Shown here: piece by piece, positions 14,024-21,228 of the stretch
Layout: each line of letters opens with the position of its first letter
Numbering within the stretch: position 1 is the stretch's first letter
Source: an uncultured Romboutsia sp.
GTDB lineage: Bacteria; Bacillota; Clostridia; Peptostreptococcales; Peptostreptococcaceae
Reading direction: 5' to 3'
Length of the DNA stretch: 22,045 nucleotides
NCBI GenBank assembly: GCA_937907205.1
Contig: CALESE010000091.1
Location: 1 to 22,045 of the forward strand
Translations under genes and position numbers: made by a program
Notes under the pieces: generated by a model
Told to the model about the DNA's origin: nothing
The model's database searches: none
The model's input: the letters and a program-made list of their open reading frames with translations, nothing else

Positions 14024-14039
14024 ATTACTTTTTAGTAAG
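14024..14039. promoter_or_regulatory. Operator upstream of the dehydrogenase, ATTAC-N6-GTAAG
   Basis: This has the same half-sites (TTAC/GTAA) and six-base spacing as the trxA operator. On the minus strand both are followed by TAATTGAA. The inverted repeat is imperfect only at its outermost base pair. Confidence 0.5.
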
Positions 14040-14131
14040 CATATAAAATATATCTTATTTTAATATGTTTTCCAAATACCAAAATAATAGTATCCAAATT
14101 ATGTTTAATAAATCTAAATTTAAATCAAATT

Positions 14132-14227
14132 TTATAAAAATTTAGCATCTTGATATAAATATCCTGATAATTCTATTAGAAATTCTTTATTAATAATTTT
14201 ATACCCAATATCATCCTTTTCTAATAC
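14132..14227 (-). pseudogene. Remnant of the C-terminal end of an unidentified protein
   Basis: On the minus strand 32 codons read VLEKDDIGYKIINKEFLIEL then SGYLYQDAKFL and a stop (14132-14134). An in-frame stop lies just upstream behind an A-run, and there is no ribosome binding site or start codon. The composition looks like coding sequence rather than random AT-rich DNA. I do not recognise the family. Confidence 0.3.
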
Positions 14228-14280
14228 TTTTTTTTACATAAACAGTTTAAAGTTAATTATTGATAATGGTAAATATATAT

Positions 14281-14320
14281 AATAAAACCGTATCGATTCT
14301 TCTATCAATACGGTTTTATT
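14281..14320 (-). terminator. Terminator of the beta-glucoside operon
   Basis: AATAAAACCGTAT (14281-14293) and its exact complement (14308-14320) enclose a 14-base loop, 21 bases after the GH1 stop. On the minus strand a T-rich run follows. Confidence 0.8.
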
Positions 14321-14341
14321 ATAGTTATAAATAAGCTATTT

Positions 14342-15748
14342 TTATAAATTTTCTCCATTAGATTTTATTACTTCTTGATACCAATAATAACTATCCTTTT
14401 TTATTCTTTTTAAATCTTTAAAATCATGATCTTCTCTATTTATATACACAAAACCATAACGCTTTTTAAATCCTTGATGTGAGCTTAATAAATCAATTAC
14501 TGACCATGGACAATACCCAATTAATTCTACTCCATCTTCTATTCCTTTTCTACAAGCATCTATATGGTCTCTTAAATAGTTTATTCTATAATCATCATGT
14601 ACTCTTTCATCTTCAGTTAAAACATCTGCTGTTCCAAGTCCATTTTCTGTGATTATAAGTGGAAGATGATATCTGTTGTAATATTCATTTAAAGCTATTC
14701 TCATACCTACAGGGTCAATTTGTGCTCCATACTCTGTAGCCTTTAGGTTAGGATTTTTCTCAATTTTGAAATATCCATATAAGTCGTAGTCAATTTCATT
14801 AACACGAGTTCCAATAGGATTCTCATTTGTAGCTTCAAGATGCCTAGCACATAAAGTACGATAATAATTAAATGCTATAAAGTCCATCTTAGCATTTTTT
14901 AATATTTCTTTATCCTCTTGTGGCATATTAGGAACTATATTAAGTTCTTCTAAATATTTCATATAATAAGATGGATACTCTCCATTATAGTGCATATCTA
15001 ATAAGTAATTTGTCTTGAAATTATCATTTAATTTTGCTGCCCATACATCTTCTGGCTTATTTGAGTAAGGATAAGTAACTGTAGCTGATATAGATGGACC
15101 TATCTTTCCACCTTCCACCATATCATGACATGCATTAACGGCAAGTGCATGAGCTAATGACATATGATAATCCATTTGTGCACGCATTTTTTCTACTAAA
15201 TAAGCATCACTTTCATATATGTTCATACGTTCTTTTACACGCATCATTAAGTTTTGCTCATTATGAGGTTGCCAATACTTTACTCTATCTCCAAACTTTT
15301 CAAAACAAACTTTTGCATATCTTTCAAATGCAAAAGCACAATCTCTACTTTCCCAACCATTGTACTTTTCAACTAATGCATATGGCAAATCAAAGTGGTA
15401 TAGTGTAACAAATGGAGTTATACCACACTCTATAAGATAATCTATAACCTTATTATAAAAATCTATACCTAATTGGTTTATATCTCCATCTCCAGTAGGT
15501 ATAATCCTTGCCCAAGATAAAGAAAATCTATATGTTTTTAGACCTAATTCTTTCATAAGATCTATATCATTTTTCCAATTATGGTAAAAATCACTTGCTA
15601 CTTTACTATCTGCTTGTATATCTGATTTTTTGAATGAATTAAAATCAGCAACAGTCATTCCTTTTCCATCTTCATCCCATGCACCCTCTATTTGAAATGC
15701 TGAAGATGATGCACCCCATAAAAAATCTTTTGGGAATATATTTTTCAT
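14342..15748 (-). CDS. GH1 6-phospho-beta-glucosidase
   Basis: This 468-residue cytoplasmic enzyme of glycoside hydrolase family 1 hydrolyses beta-glucosides that the PTS has phosphorylated during uptake, releasing glucose 6-phosphate and an aglycone or sugar. The N-terminal FPKDFLWGASSSAFQIEGAW is the family signature. The acid/base is Glu164 in HNEQN (more often NEPN or NEIN), and the nucleophile is Glu368 in ITENGLG. The full length is normal. The ribosome binding site is AGGAGG before the ATG. It lies 44 bases downstream of a PTS IIBC gene on the same strand, forming a two-gene transport-hydrolysis operon closed by a terminator. The exact glucoside (arbutin, salicin, cellobiose and so on) cannot be read from the sequence. 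Confidence 0.93.
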   Translation of the reverse strand: MKNIFPKDFLWGASSSAFQIEGAWDEDGKGMTVADFNSFKKSDIQADSKVASDFYHNWKNDIDLMKELGLKTYRFSLSWARIIPTGDGDINQLGIDFYNKVIDYLIECGITPFVTLYHFDLPYALVEKYNGWESRDCAFAFERYAKVCFEKFGDRVKYWQPHNEQNLMMRVKERMNIYESDAYLVEKMRAQMDYHMSLAHALAVNACHDMVEGGKIGPSISATVTYPYSNKPEDVWAAKLNDNFKTNYLLDMHYNGEYPSYYMKYLEELNIVPNMPQEDKEILKNAKMDFIAFNYYRTLCARHLEATNENPIGTRVNEIDYDLYGYFKIEKNPNLKATEYGAQIDPVGMRIALNEYYNRYHLPLIITENGLGTADVLTEDERVHDDYRINYLRDHIDACRKGIEDGVELIGYCPWSVIDLLSSHQGFKKRYGFVYINREDHDFKDLKRIKKDSYYWYQEVIKSNGENL

Positions 15749-15792
15749 TACATATCCTCCTAGTTTTATTTTATTAATATATATTATTTACA

Positions 15793-17166
15793 TTAAACAG
15801 ATTTTTCTTCTATGTCGTCAAATCCAATTATATAAGTTAGTATAGCTGAACCGAAAAATGCTATAGCACACCCTATTAAGTAAGCTAAAAATCCTTTAAC
15901 TCCAGCCTGTGCATATACTGGTATAGTAAGAACCCCTTGATTTGCAAATGCTATACCAAATGCTCCTCCGTATCCCATTACACCACCGCCTATTGCACCA
16001 CATATTACTGCACATATCATAGGTTTTTTAAGACGTAAGTTCGCTCCGTATATTGCAAGCTCTGTTATACCAAATAATGCTGTTATACTACCAGATAATG
16101 CAACTGTCTTTAAAGATTGATTTTTAGATTTTAAGAATACTCCCATTGCTGCTCCTGCTTGTGAGAAGTTAGCTGCTCCTGCAAATGCTAGCAAGTTTTG
16201 ACGACCATTTTGTGCTATATCATTTATAGCAATTGGTAATATTGGTCTATGTGCTCCAAATATAACTAGCACACACCACATACCTCCTATAAACGCTCCA
16301 CATAATACAGGGCTAAAATTCATAAGCATTTGATATAACCAGTTTACACCATTACCAAGATATATTCCAATAGGTCCAAATACAAGTAGTGTTGCTGGTA
16401 CCATTATTAATAATGAAAGGGTTGGTACCATTATCATTTCAATAACATCTGGAATAACTTTTTTTAAGAATCTCTCTAAATATGATAATACCCATATTGC
16501 AATAATTATTGGTATTACTGATGATGTATAACTAGCTTTTGTAATACCTATATTAAATAATGTTACTACTCTTTCTTCGGCCATTAATGATACTATACTT
16601 GGGTAGCATAACGTTGCTCCAAGTACCATTGATATAATTTCATGAGTTTTAAATACTTTTGCAGCAGTATATCCAAGTATTATTGGGAAGAAATAAAATA
16701 CTGCATCTGATGCTGCATTTAATATTACATATGTATCATTTTGCTTTATATCTATATTATGAACATTTAGATAATACATTGATACAACAGCTAATATACC
16801 TTTTATCATACCAGAACCAGCTAATGCATATATTGTTGGCGTAAATATTTGTGCCATAGTAGTAAGTGCTTTATTAAATGAAATTCTTTTTGATTTTTCA
16901 TTACTTGGAGCTTTTGTAGTTTTACCTATCATTTGCTCTAGTTCCTTGTATACTTTATCTACTTTACTTCCTATAACTACTTGTAGCTGATCCATACTTT
17001 CTACTACAGTTATTACTCCTTCTATTTTTGATAGGTTATCTTTATTTACTTTACTAGAATCTATTAATGAAAACCTTAATCGTGTATGGCAATGAATTAC
17101 ATCTTTGATGTTTTCTTCATTACCAACATTAGCTAATACTTCTTTAGCAATTTTGTTAAAATCCAT
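15793..17166 (-). CDS. PTS beta-glucoside-type transporter, fused IIB-IIC subunits
   Basis: This 457-residue protein has an N-terminal IIB domain (residues 1-85) with phospho-accepting Cys26 in IHCHTRLRF, and a membrane IIC domain (about 105-455) with some ten hydrophobic segments. It imports and phosphorylates a beta-glucoside for the downstream GH1 enzyme. The IIA domain that ends many beta-glucoside transporters is absent, so phosphate must come from a IIA encoded elsewhere. The usual IIC motif GITEPAIYG reads GITELAIYG here, with leucine in place of proline. GGGGGA precedes the ATG. No BglG-type antiterminator gene is adjacent; a palindrome in the leader (17196-17209) may be an operator. 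Confidence 0.92.
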   Translation of the reverse strand: MDFNKIAKEVLANVGNEENIKDVIHCHTRLRFSLIDSSKVNKDNLSKIEGVITVVESMDQLQVVIGSKVDKVYKELEQMIGKTTKAPSNEKSKRISFNKALTTMAQIFTPTIYALAGSGMIKGILAVVSMYYLNVHNIDIKQNDTYVILNAASDAVFYFFPIILGYTAAKVFKTHEIISMVLGATLCYPSIVSLMAEERVVTLFNIGITKASYTSSVIPIIIAIWVLSYLERFLKKVIPDVIEMIMVPTLSLLIMVPATLLVFGPIGIYLGNGVNWLYQMLMNFSPVLCGAFIGGMWCVLVIFGAHRPILPIAINDIAQNGRQNLLAFAGAANFSQAGAAMGVFLKSKNQSLKTVALSGSITALFGITELAIYGANLRLKKPMICAVICGAIGGGVMGYGGAFGIAFANQGVLTIPVYAQAGVKGFLAYLIGCAIAFFGSAILTYIIGFDDIEEKSV

Positions 17167-17195
17167 ACTTTTCCCCCTATTTTATTACTTTTAAT

Positions 17196-17209
17196 GCCAA
17201 AAGTTTGGC
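17196..17209. promoter_or_regulatory. Palindrome GCCAAA-AG-TTTGGC in the beta-glucoside operon leader
   Basis: This perfect inverted repeat with a two-base centre lies 30 bases before the PTS IIBC start codon. It is GC-rich for its surroundings and looks like an operator; the regulator is not in the window. Confidence 0.4.
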
Positions 17210-17382
17210 TATTTTACATATTCAAGTATATATCCAAATTTTTTATAATATAATCAAATATTTTTTATATTAGTAATTTGATATATGTATTATTAAATTC
17301 TAAGGTTGAGTTTTATAAATAATTACAATAAAAAACGCACCACAATTAAGTGATACATTTGTAATTTTTTATCAAAAAATAA

Positions 17383-17418
17383 AAAAGATAATAATTTTTA
17401 TTAAAACTATTATCTTTT
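17383..17418 (-). terminator. Terminator after the DUF6530-like gene
   Basis: AAAAGATAATA (17383-17393) and its exact complement (17408-17418) enclose 14 bases, 18 bases beyond the stop, with a T-rich run on the minus strand. Confidence 0.75.
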
Positions 17419-17436
17419 AACTAAGTTTTTAAGTAT

Positions 17437-17889
17437 CTAATATCCTAGTTCTTCTAAAGTCCTTGAAAGTATTCTAAATCTTTCACCTAATAATTCACCT
17501 TGTCTACTTATTTCATCTGAAAAAGTGAATATATCTTTATCTAAATCTATATTATCCTTACATACAGTAATATTCATTGCATCACCTTGCATAGCTACAC
17601 GATTTATTGTTGGATTTTCTTCATTGTAAAGCTTAGGCATTCTGTATGCTTCTCTAAAATGAAGTGTAGCCTCACACATTAAAATTGCAATATCTATTGC
17701 TCTATTTATTGGCATATCTTCAAAACCTTCTTCTTTTAATATTCTAGCTAATAACTCAAGTTTATTAGTTTCTTCATCTTTTACAAACCCTAATTCTAAT
17801 TCTTTTACATCTGATTTATAAGCCCTTTGCCCATCAACATTTTCATAATTATCACATATTATAACTGGTTTAAATTCTTTGTTTGTCAT
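17437..17889 (-). CDS. DUF6530-like protein of unknown function
   Basis: This 150-residue soluble acidic protein begins MTNKEFKPVIICDNYENVDG and contains INRAIDIAILMCEATLHFRE in the middle. The N-terminal VI-x-x-x-NY-x-x-VDG pattern followed by a helical RxxDxAIL segment is what I recall of DUF6530 proteins; no function is known. There is no catalytic motif, signal peptide or membrane segment. The ribosome binding site (GAGGAG) lies within the last codons of the GIY-YIG-like gene, whose stop is only two bases before this start, so the two are co-transcribed and probably translationally coupled. The tight pairing suggests they act together. The family label is tentative. Confidence 0.6.
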   Translation of the reverse strand: MTNKEFKPVIICDNYENVDGQRAYKSDVKELELGFVKDEETNKLELLARILKEEGFEDMPINRAIDIAILMCEATLHFREAYRMPKLYNEENPTINRVAMQGDAMNITVCKDNIDLDKDIFTFSDEISRQGELLGERFRILSRTLEELGY

Positions 17890-17891
17890 TA

Positions 17892-18242
17892 CTATATCTC
17901 CTCTACATTTTCATTTTGAAATCTATCCTTACATATCTCTCTTAAAATCTTTAAATCTTCACTATAATCAGTTTTACTTTCATCCTTATCATACTTAAGT
18001 ACTTGAACTACTTTTATCTCAAAGTTTTCTTCTTTATTTTCGTTCCAGTCTTTTTGAAGCTTTTTATTCCTATGGTTATTTGCATTTAATTTAAATCTAT
18101 CTCCATTTATAGTTGCCTTTATATTTTTGTCACATCCAAGGTAAACTGTATTTGTGTTTATAGATTTAAACATATATACTCCCATATCTGGTTTCATTTG
18201 TTTGTATTGTTCTAATAATTCTTTCCTTCTTGCTCTATCCAT
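17892..18242 (-). CDS. Small GIY-YIG-like protein
   Basis: This 116-residue protein starts MDRARRKELLEQYKQMKPDM. It resembles small Firmicutes GIY-YIG proteins with the opening ELLEQYKQ-x-K-x-x-x-GV and the later LQKDW. The GIY triad appears as GVY (21-23) and the YIG triad as YLG (34-36). The catalytic Arg, His and Glu of active GIY-YIG nucleases are not clearly in place (a His-Arg pair is at 57-58), so nuclease activity is doubtful. The start follows AGGAGGT. It is the first gene of an operon with the DUF6530-like gene and is divergent from a DUF2087 regulator, with two operator-like repeats in the shared gap. Confidence 0.65.
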   Translation of the reverse strand: MDRARRKELLEQYKQMKPDMGVYMFKSINTNTVYLGCDKNIKATINGDRFKLNANNHRNKKLQKDWNENKEENFEIKVVQVLKYDKDESKTDYSEDLKILREICKDRFQNENVEEI

Positions 18243-18345
18243 TTTCTACCTCCTATTTATTAAGCCATTAATGTAAATTATATATATAAAATTTAAAGTT
18301 TTCTGATTGATAACATAATATATTATATAAACATTTTTCTATTTT

Positions 18346-18394
18346 GTCTATATTTTTATAGACTTTTTTTATTTTGGTTTATATTTATATGGAT
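18346..18394. promoter_or_regulatory. Two operator-like repeats between GIY-YIG-like and DUF2087 genes
   Basis: GTCTATA-TTTT-TATAGAC (18346-18363) is a perfect inverted repeat. A looser copy, GGTTTATATTTATATGGAT (18376-18394), follows about 31 bases later in a similar TTTTG...TTT context, three helical turns away. The second copy abuts the likely -10 sequences of the DUF2087 gene (TATAAT at 18413 and 18424). Confidence 0.45.
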
Positions 18395-18458
18395 TTTATT
18401 TTATTTATAGTTTATAATATATCTATAATATTTTTCTAAATAGAAAGGATTTACTTAA

Positions 18459-19172
18459 ATGAATAAAGAATTTGAAAAGTTTAAAAATGGTTATACCTTT
18501 GAGGATAATATTTATAAATGTATGTTTTGTGATAAATCTTTTGAACAAGGTATAATTTATCCTTATAAAGAGTATTTTGAAGATGCCAATTATGCAATTA
18601 AACGTCATATAAAAGAAAATCATGGTGGTACTCTTAGTGCACTTTTAAATTATGATAAAAAAGATATCGGATTATCAGAAATACAAACTGAAATAGTAAG
18701 ATATTTTTCTAATGGCTTATCAGATAAAGATATTGCTACTAGAATGAATTTATCATCTTCAACTGTTAGAAATCATAGATTCAAATTAAGGGAAAAAGAA
18801 CAACAAGCTATAAAATTTTTAGCTATTATGGATTTATTGAATAGTCAAAAAACTCAAATACTGCCTCCTCATGGACTTACTGAGCTAGATGAAAAATATG
18901 ATATTACTTTAGATGAGAAAGAAAAGGTACTTAATGCTTACTTCACAGAAGATGGTAAATTGACTGAACTACCTAAAAAAGAAAAAAAGAGGATTATTAT
19001 ATTACAAGAAATATGCAAAAAATTTAATTCTTCTCAAAATTACAGTGAAAAGAGTGTTAATGGTATAATAAATACTATTTTTGAAGACTACGTTACTATT
19101 CGTAGATATATGATTGAATATAATCTAATGAAGAGAACTGAAGATGGAGGTGTATATTGGATTAATTTATAA
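18459..19172 (+). CDS. DUF2087 regulator with zinc-finger-like start and LuxR-type HTH
   Basis: This 237-residue predicted transcription regulator begins with a C2H2-like element (Cys21-x2-Cys24, His50 and His55). A LuxR/GerE-type HTH follows at about 72-110 (LSEIQTEIVRYFSNGLSDKD, then IATRMNLSSSTVRNH). The C-terminal DUF2087 domain is at about 155-235 (GKLTELPKKEKKRIIILQEI, later DYVTIRRYMIEY). DUF2087 occurs in many Firmicutes regulators, but its ligand is unknown. AGAAAGGA precedes the ATG. It is divergent from the GIY-YIG-like operon and the gap contains two operator-like repeats, so it probably controls that operon and itself. A hairpin terminator starts at its stop codon. Confidence 0.83.
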   Translation: MNKEFEKFKNGYTFEDNIYKCMFCDKSFEQGIIYPYKEYFEDANYAIKRHIKENHGGTLSALLNYDKKDIGLSEIQTEIVRYFSNGLSDKDIATRMNLSSSTVRNHRFKLREKEQQAIKFLAIMDLLNSQKTQILPPHGLTELDEKYDITLDEKEKVLNAYFTEDGKLTELPKKEKKRIIILQEICKKFNSSQNYSEKSVNGIINTIFEDYVTIRRYMIEYNLMKRTEDGGVYWINL

Positions 19173-19202
19173 AAACTCATATCAACATTGATATGAGTTT
19201 TT
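19171..19202 (+). terminator. Terminator of the DUF2087 gene
   Basis: AAAAACTCATATCAA and its exact complement flank a two-base loop, starting at the stop codon and ending in TTTTT. Confidence 0.85.
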
Positions 19203-19290
19203 CATTTAAAAATTTTGCATAATTTAGTAGTAAATGAGTTTCTGTATTTCTAATATCTTTTGGTATATATAACTCTAAGTTAAATTAACA

Positions 19291-19343
19291 ATAAAAAAAC
19301 TATAAAATCCAGAAATTAATTTCTAGATTTTATAGTTTTTATT
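19291..19343 (-). terminator. Terminator of the telA-terD operon
   Basis: A 23-bp inverted repeat with one mismatch (arms 19295-19317 and 19318-19340, including ACTATAAAATC and AGAAATT) has T-runs on both strands and lies 50 bases beyond the last terD stop. Confidence 0.8.
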
Positions 19344-19393
19344 ATATAATCTTAAAAATAAATTATAACTATTCTATAAAATTATATTTCTAC

Positions 19394-19981
19394 CTAGCTG
19401 TATAAAGCTAATACCCCATTAAGATCTGCTATTTTTCCTTCTCCAACAGCTTTAAATTGCCACTCACCCATATCTCTATAAAGCTCTGCAAATAATACAG
19501 ATGTAGCAGTAGAACCATCAGATTTTAAGTTGAATCTACATAACTCTCTGTCATTATTTACTGTATCTAGTAATCTAACATATGAATTGTTTACCATTCC
19601 AAATGTTTGTCTTCTAGATTGTGCTTCATGTATCGTAACAACGAATACTATTTTTTGAATACTTGGATTTATAGCATCTAAGTCTATGCTTATAGTTTCA
19701 TCATCACCTTCACCAGCACCAGTTCTGTTATCTCCTGATAAAGATATACCTTGACCTTGCTTATTATTAAAGAATATTACATTTGATACTGTGTTAAATT
19801 TATTATTAGCATCTAATAAAAATGCTGCTATATCTATATCAAAATCAACACCACCATTTGATATATCCCATCCTGCACCTAAAGTAACCTTTTTTAGTCC
19901 TGGATTTCTTTTATTTAAATCTAATATATCATTTTTTTGTAAGTTTAATATTGGAGCTTGTCCACCTAAATTAATTCCCAT
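19394..19981 (-). CDS. TerD-family stress protein (third copy)
   Basis: This 195-residue TerD-domain protein begins MGINLGGQAPILNLQK and carries the calcium-binding loop DNRTGAGEGDDE, the GAGWDI motif and the conserved end GEWQFKAVGEGKIADLNG. TerD proteins bind calcium and act at the membrane in resistance to tellurite, phage or other stress; their biochemistry is unsettled. The start is ATG 19981 because GAGGTGA precedes it; an upstream in-frame GTG (19990) lies inside that site. It is the last gene of the operon, 12 bases after the second terD, and it is more like the first copy (20611-21207) than the second. Confidence 0.9.
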   Translation of the reverse strand: MGINLGGQAPILNLQKNDILDLNKRNPGLKKVTLGAGWDISNGGVDFDIDIAAFLLDANNKFNTVSNVIFFNNKQGQGISLSGDNRTGAGEGDDETISIDLDAINPSIQKIVFVVTIHEAQSRRQTFGMVNNSYVRLLDTVNNDRELCRFNLKSDGSTATSVLFAELYRDMGEWQFKAVGEGKIADLNGVLALYS

Positions 19982-19993
19982 TATTTTCACCTC

Positions 19994-20575
19994 TTAATTA
20001 TATTTATTTATTAGTGACTTTAAATCACCTTGTTCTAATTGTCCAACAGCTTTAAAATTCCAATCAGAACCTATTTTCTCAAGTTCTGCAAATATTAAAG
20101 ATGTTGCATTTTGACCATCTTCACTTAAGTTATATCTACATATTTCAGTATCACCTTTATCACTGTTTAATACTCTTACATAAGCATTTTTTACCTTAGA
20201 AAAATCTTGTCTTCTTTCTTTTCCTTGGTATATATTTACACAGAAAACAACTTTACTACAATTATACGGTAAATTATTTAATGTTATTGATATCTTTTCA
20301 TCATCTCCATCTCCTGCACCGGTTCTATTATCCCCATGTAAAAATATTCCTTTTCCTCTTCGTTGCCCGAAGTATATTAAACCATCTTCTCCTATTATCT
20401 TTCCATTTTTATTTAATAAAAAAGCAGATAAATCTAAATCCATATCAGCTGTTGAAAAACTGAAAATACCTTTCTTAACAACATCCCATCCTGCTGCCAA
20501 TACTATATTATTTAAAGAAGGATCTTTCTTAGTTAAATCTAATATATCATTTTTTTGTAAATTTAATAATCTCAT
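19994..20575 (-). CDS. TerD-family stress protein (second, divergent copy)
   Basis: This 193-residue TerD-domain protein starts MRLLNLQKNDILDL, without the INLG start of its neighbours, and carries the calcium loop DNRTGAGDGDDE. It differs from them in the middle (IFSFSTADMDLDLS, then YFGQRRGKGIFL where they have FFNN) and at the C-terminus (LEQGDLKSLINKYN), so it is a diverged paralog likely to have a distinct partner or ligand. The ribosome binding site GGTGGAG precedes the ATG. Its neighbours on both sides are TerD genes 12 and 35 bases away, within the same operon. Confidence 0.9.
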   Translation of the reverse strand: MRLLNLQKNDILDLTKKDPSLNNIVLAAGWDVVKKGIFSFSTADMDLDLSAFLLNKNGKIIGEDGLIYFGQRRGKGIFLHGDNRTGAGDGDDEKISITLNNLPYNCSKVVFCVNIYQGKERRQDFSKVKNAYVRVLNSDKGDTEICRYNLSEDGQNATSLIFAELEKIGSDWNFKAVGQLEQGDLKSLINKYN

Positions 20576-20610
20576 CTTAACTCCACCTTATTATCTATAA
20601 ATTTTGTGTA

Positions 20611-21207
20611 TTACATATATAATCCTAGCATACCATTTAAATCTGCTATTTTACCATCACCTATTGCTTTAAAGTACCATTCATATCCATCTTTGTATAA
20701 TTCTGCAAATACTACTGAAGTAACTGTAGATCCATTTTCTTTTAAATTGAATCTGCATATTTCTTTTTCATTGTTTTTAGCATCTAATACTCTTACATAA
20801 GAGTTATTTACCATTCCAAAGGTTTGTCTTTTTTCTTGTGCATTATGTATAGTAACTATAAATACAATCTTTTGAACATCGCTTCTTATTTGACTTAAAT
20901 CTATTTGTATTCTTTCATCATCACCTTCACCAGCACCTGTCCTATTATCTCCTTCTAAATATATTCCATCTCCAAATTTATTATTAAAAAATATTACATC
21001 TTGAGGTATTTGTCCTACTTTTCCATTTGCATTTAATAAAAATGCTGCTATATCTACATCAAAATCTTGTCCTATGCTAGCTACATCCCATCCAGCTCCT
21101 AGTATTACTTTTTCAAGACCTGGATTCTTCTTTGTTAGATCAAGTACATCATGTTTTTGTAAATTTAAAGCATTTACAGTATTATTTGTTCCTAAATTTA
21201 TTGCCAT
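20611..21207 (-). CDS. TerD-family stress protein (first copy)
   Basis: This 198-residue TerD-domain protein starts MAINLGTNNTVNALNLQK, with GAGWDV near residue 40, the calcium-binding loop DNRTGAGEGDDE and the closing FKAIGDGKIADLNG. It is closest to the last copy of the operon. GGGGGA precedes the ATG. It follows telA by 21 bases, giving the order telA-terD-terD-terD, a gene set well known from Firmicutes stress loci such as B. subtilis yceCDEFGH; a TerC gene, if present, lies outside the window. The three copies probably assemble into a membrane-associated complex with TelA, which is inference. Confidence 0.92.
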   Translation of the reverse strand: MAINLGTNNTVNALNLQKHDVLDLTKKNPGLEKVILGAGWDVASIGQDFDVDIAAFLLNANGKVGQIPQDVIFFNNKFGDGIYLEGDNRTGAGEGDDERIQIDLSQIRSDVQKIVFIVTIHNAQEKRQTFGMVNNSYVRVLDAKNNEKEICRFNLKENGSTVTSVVFAELYKDGYEWYFKAIGDGKIADLNGMLGLYM

Positions 21208-21228
21208 ATTAGCATCCCCCTATATATA

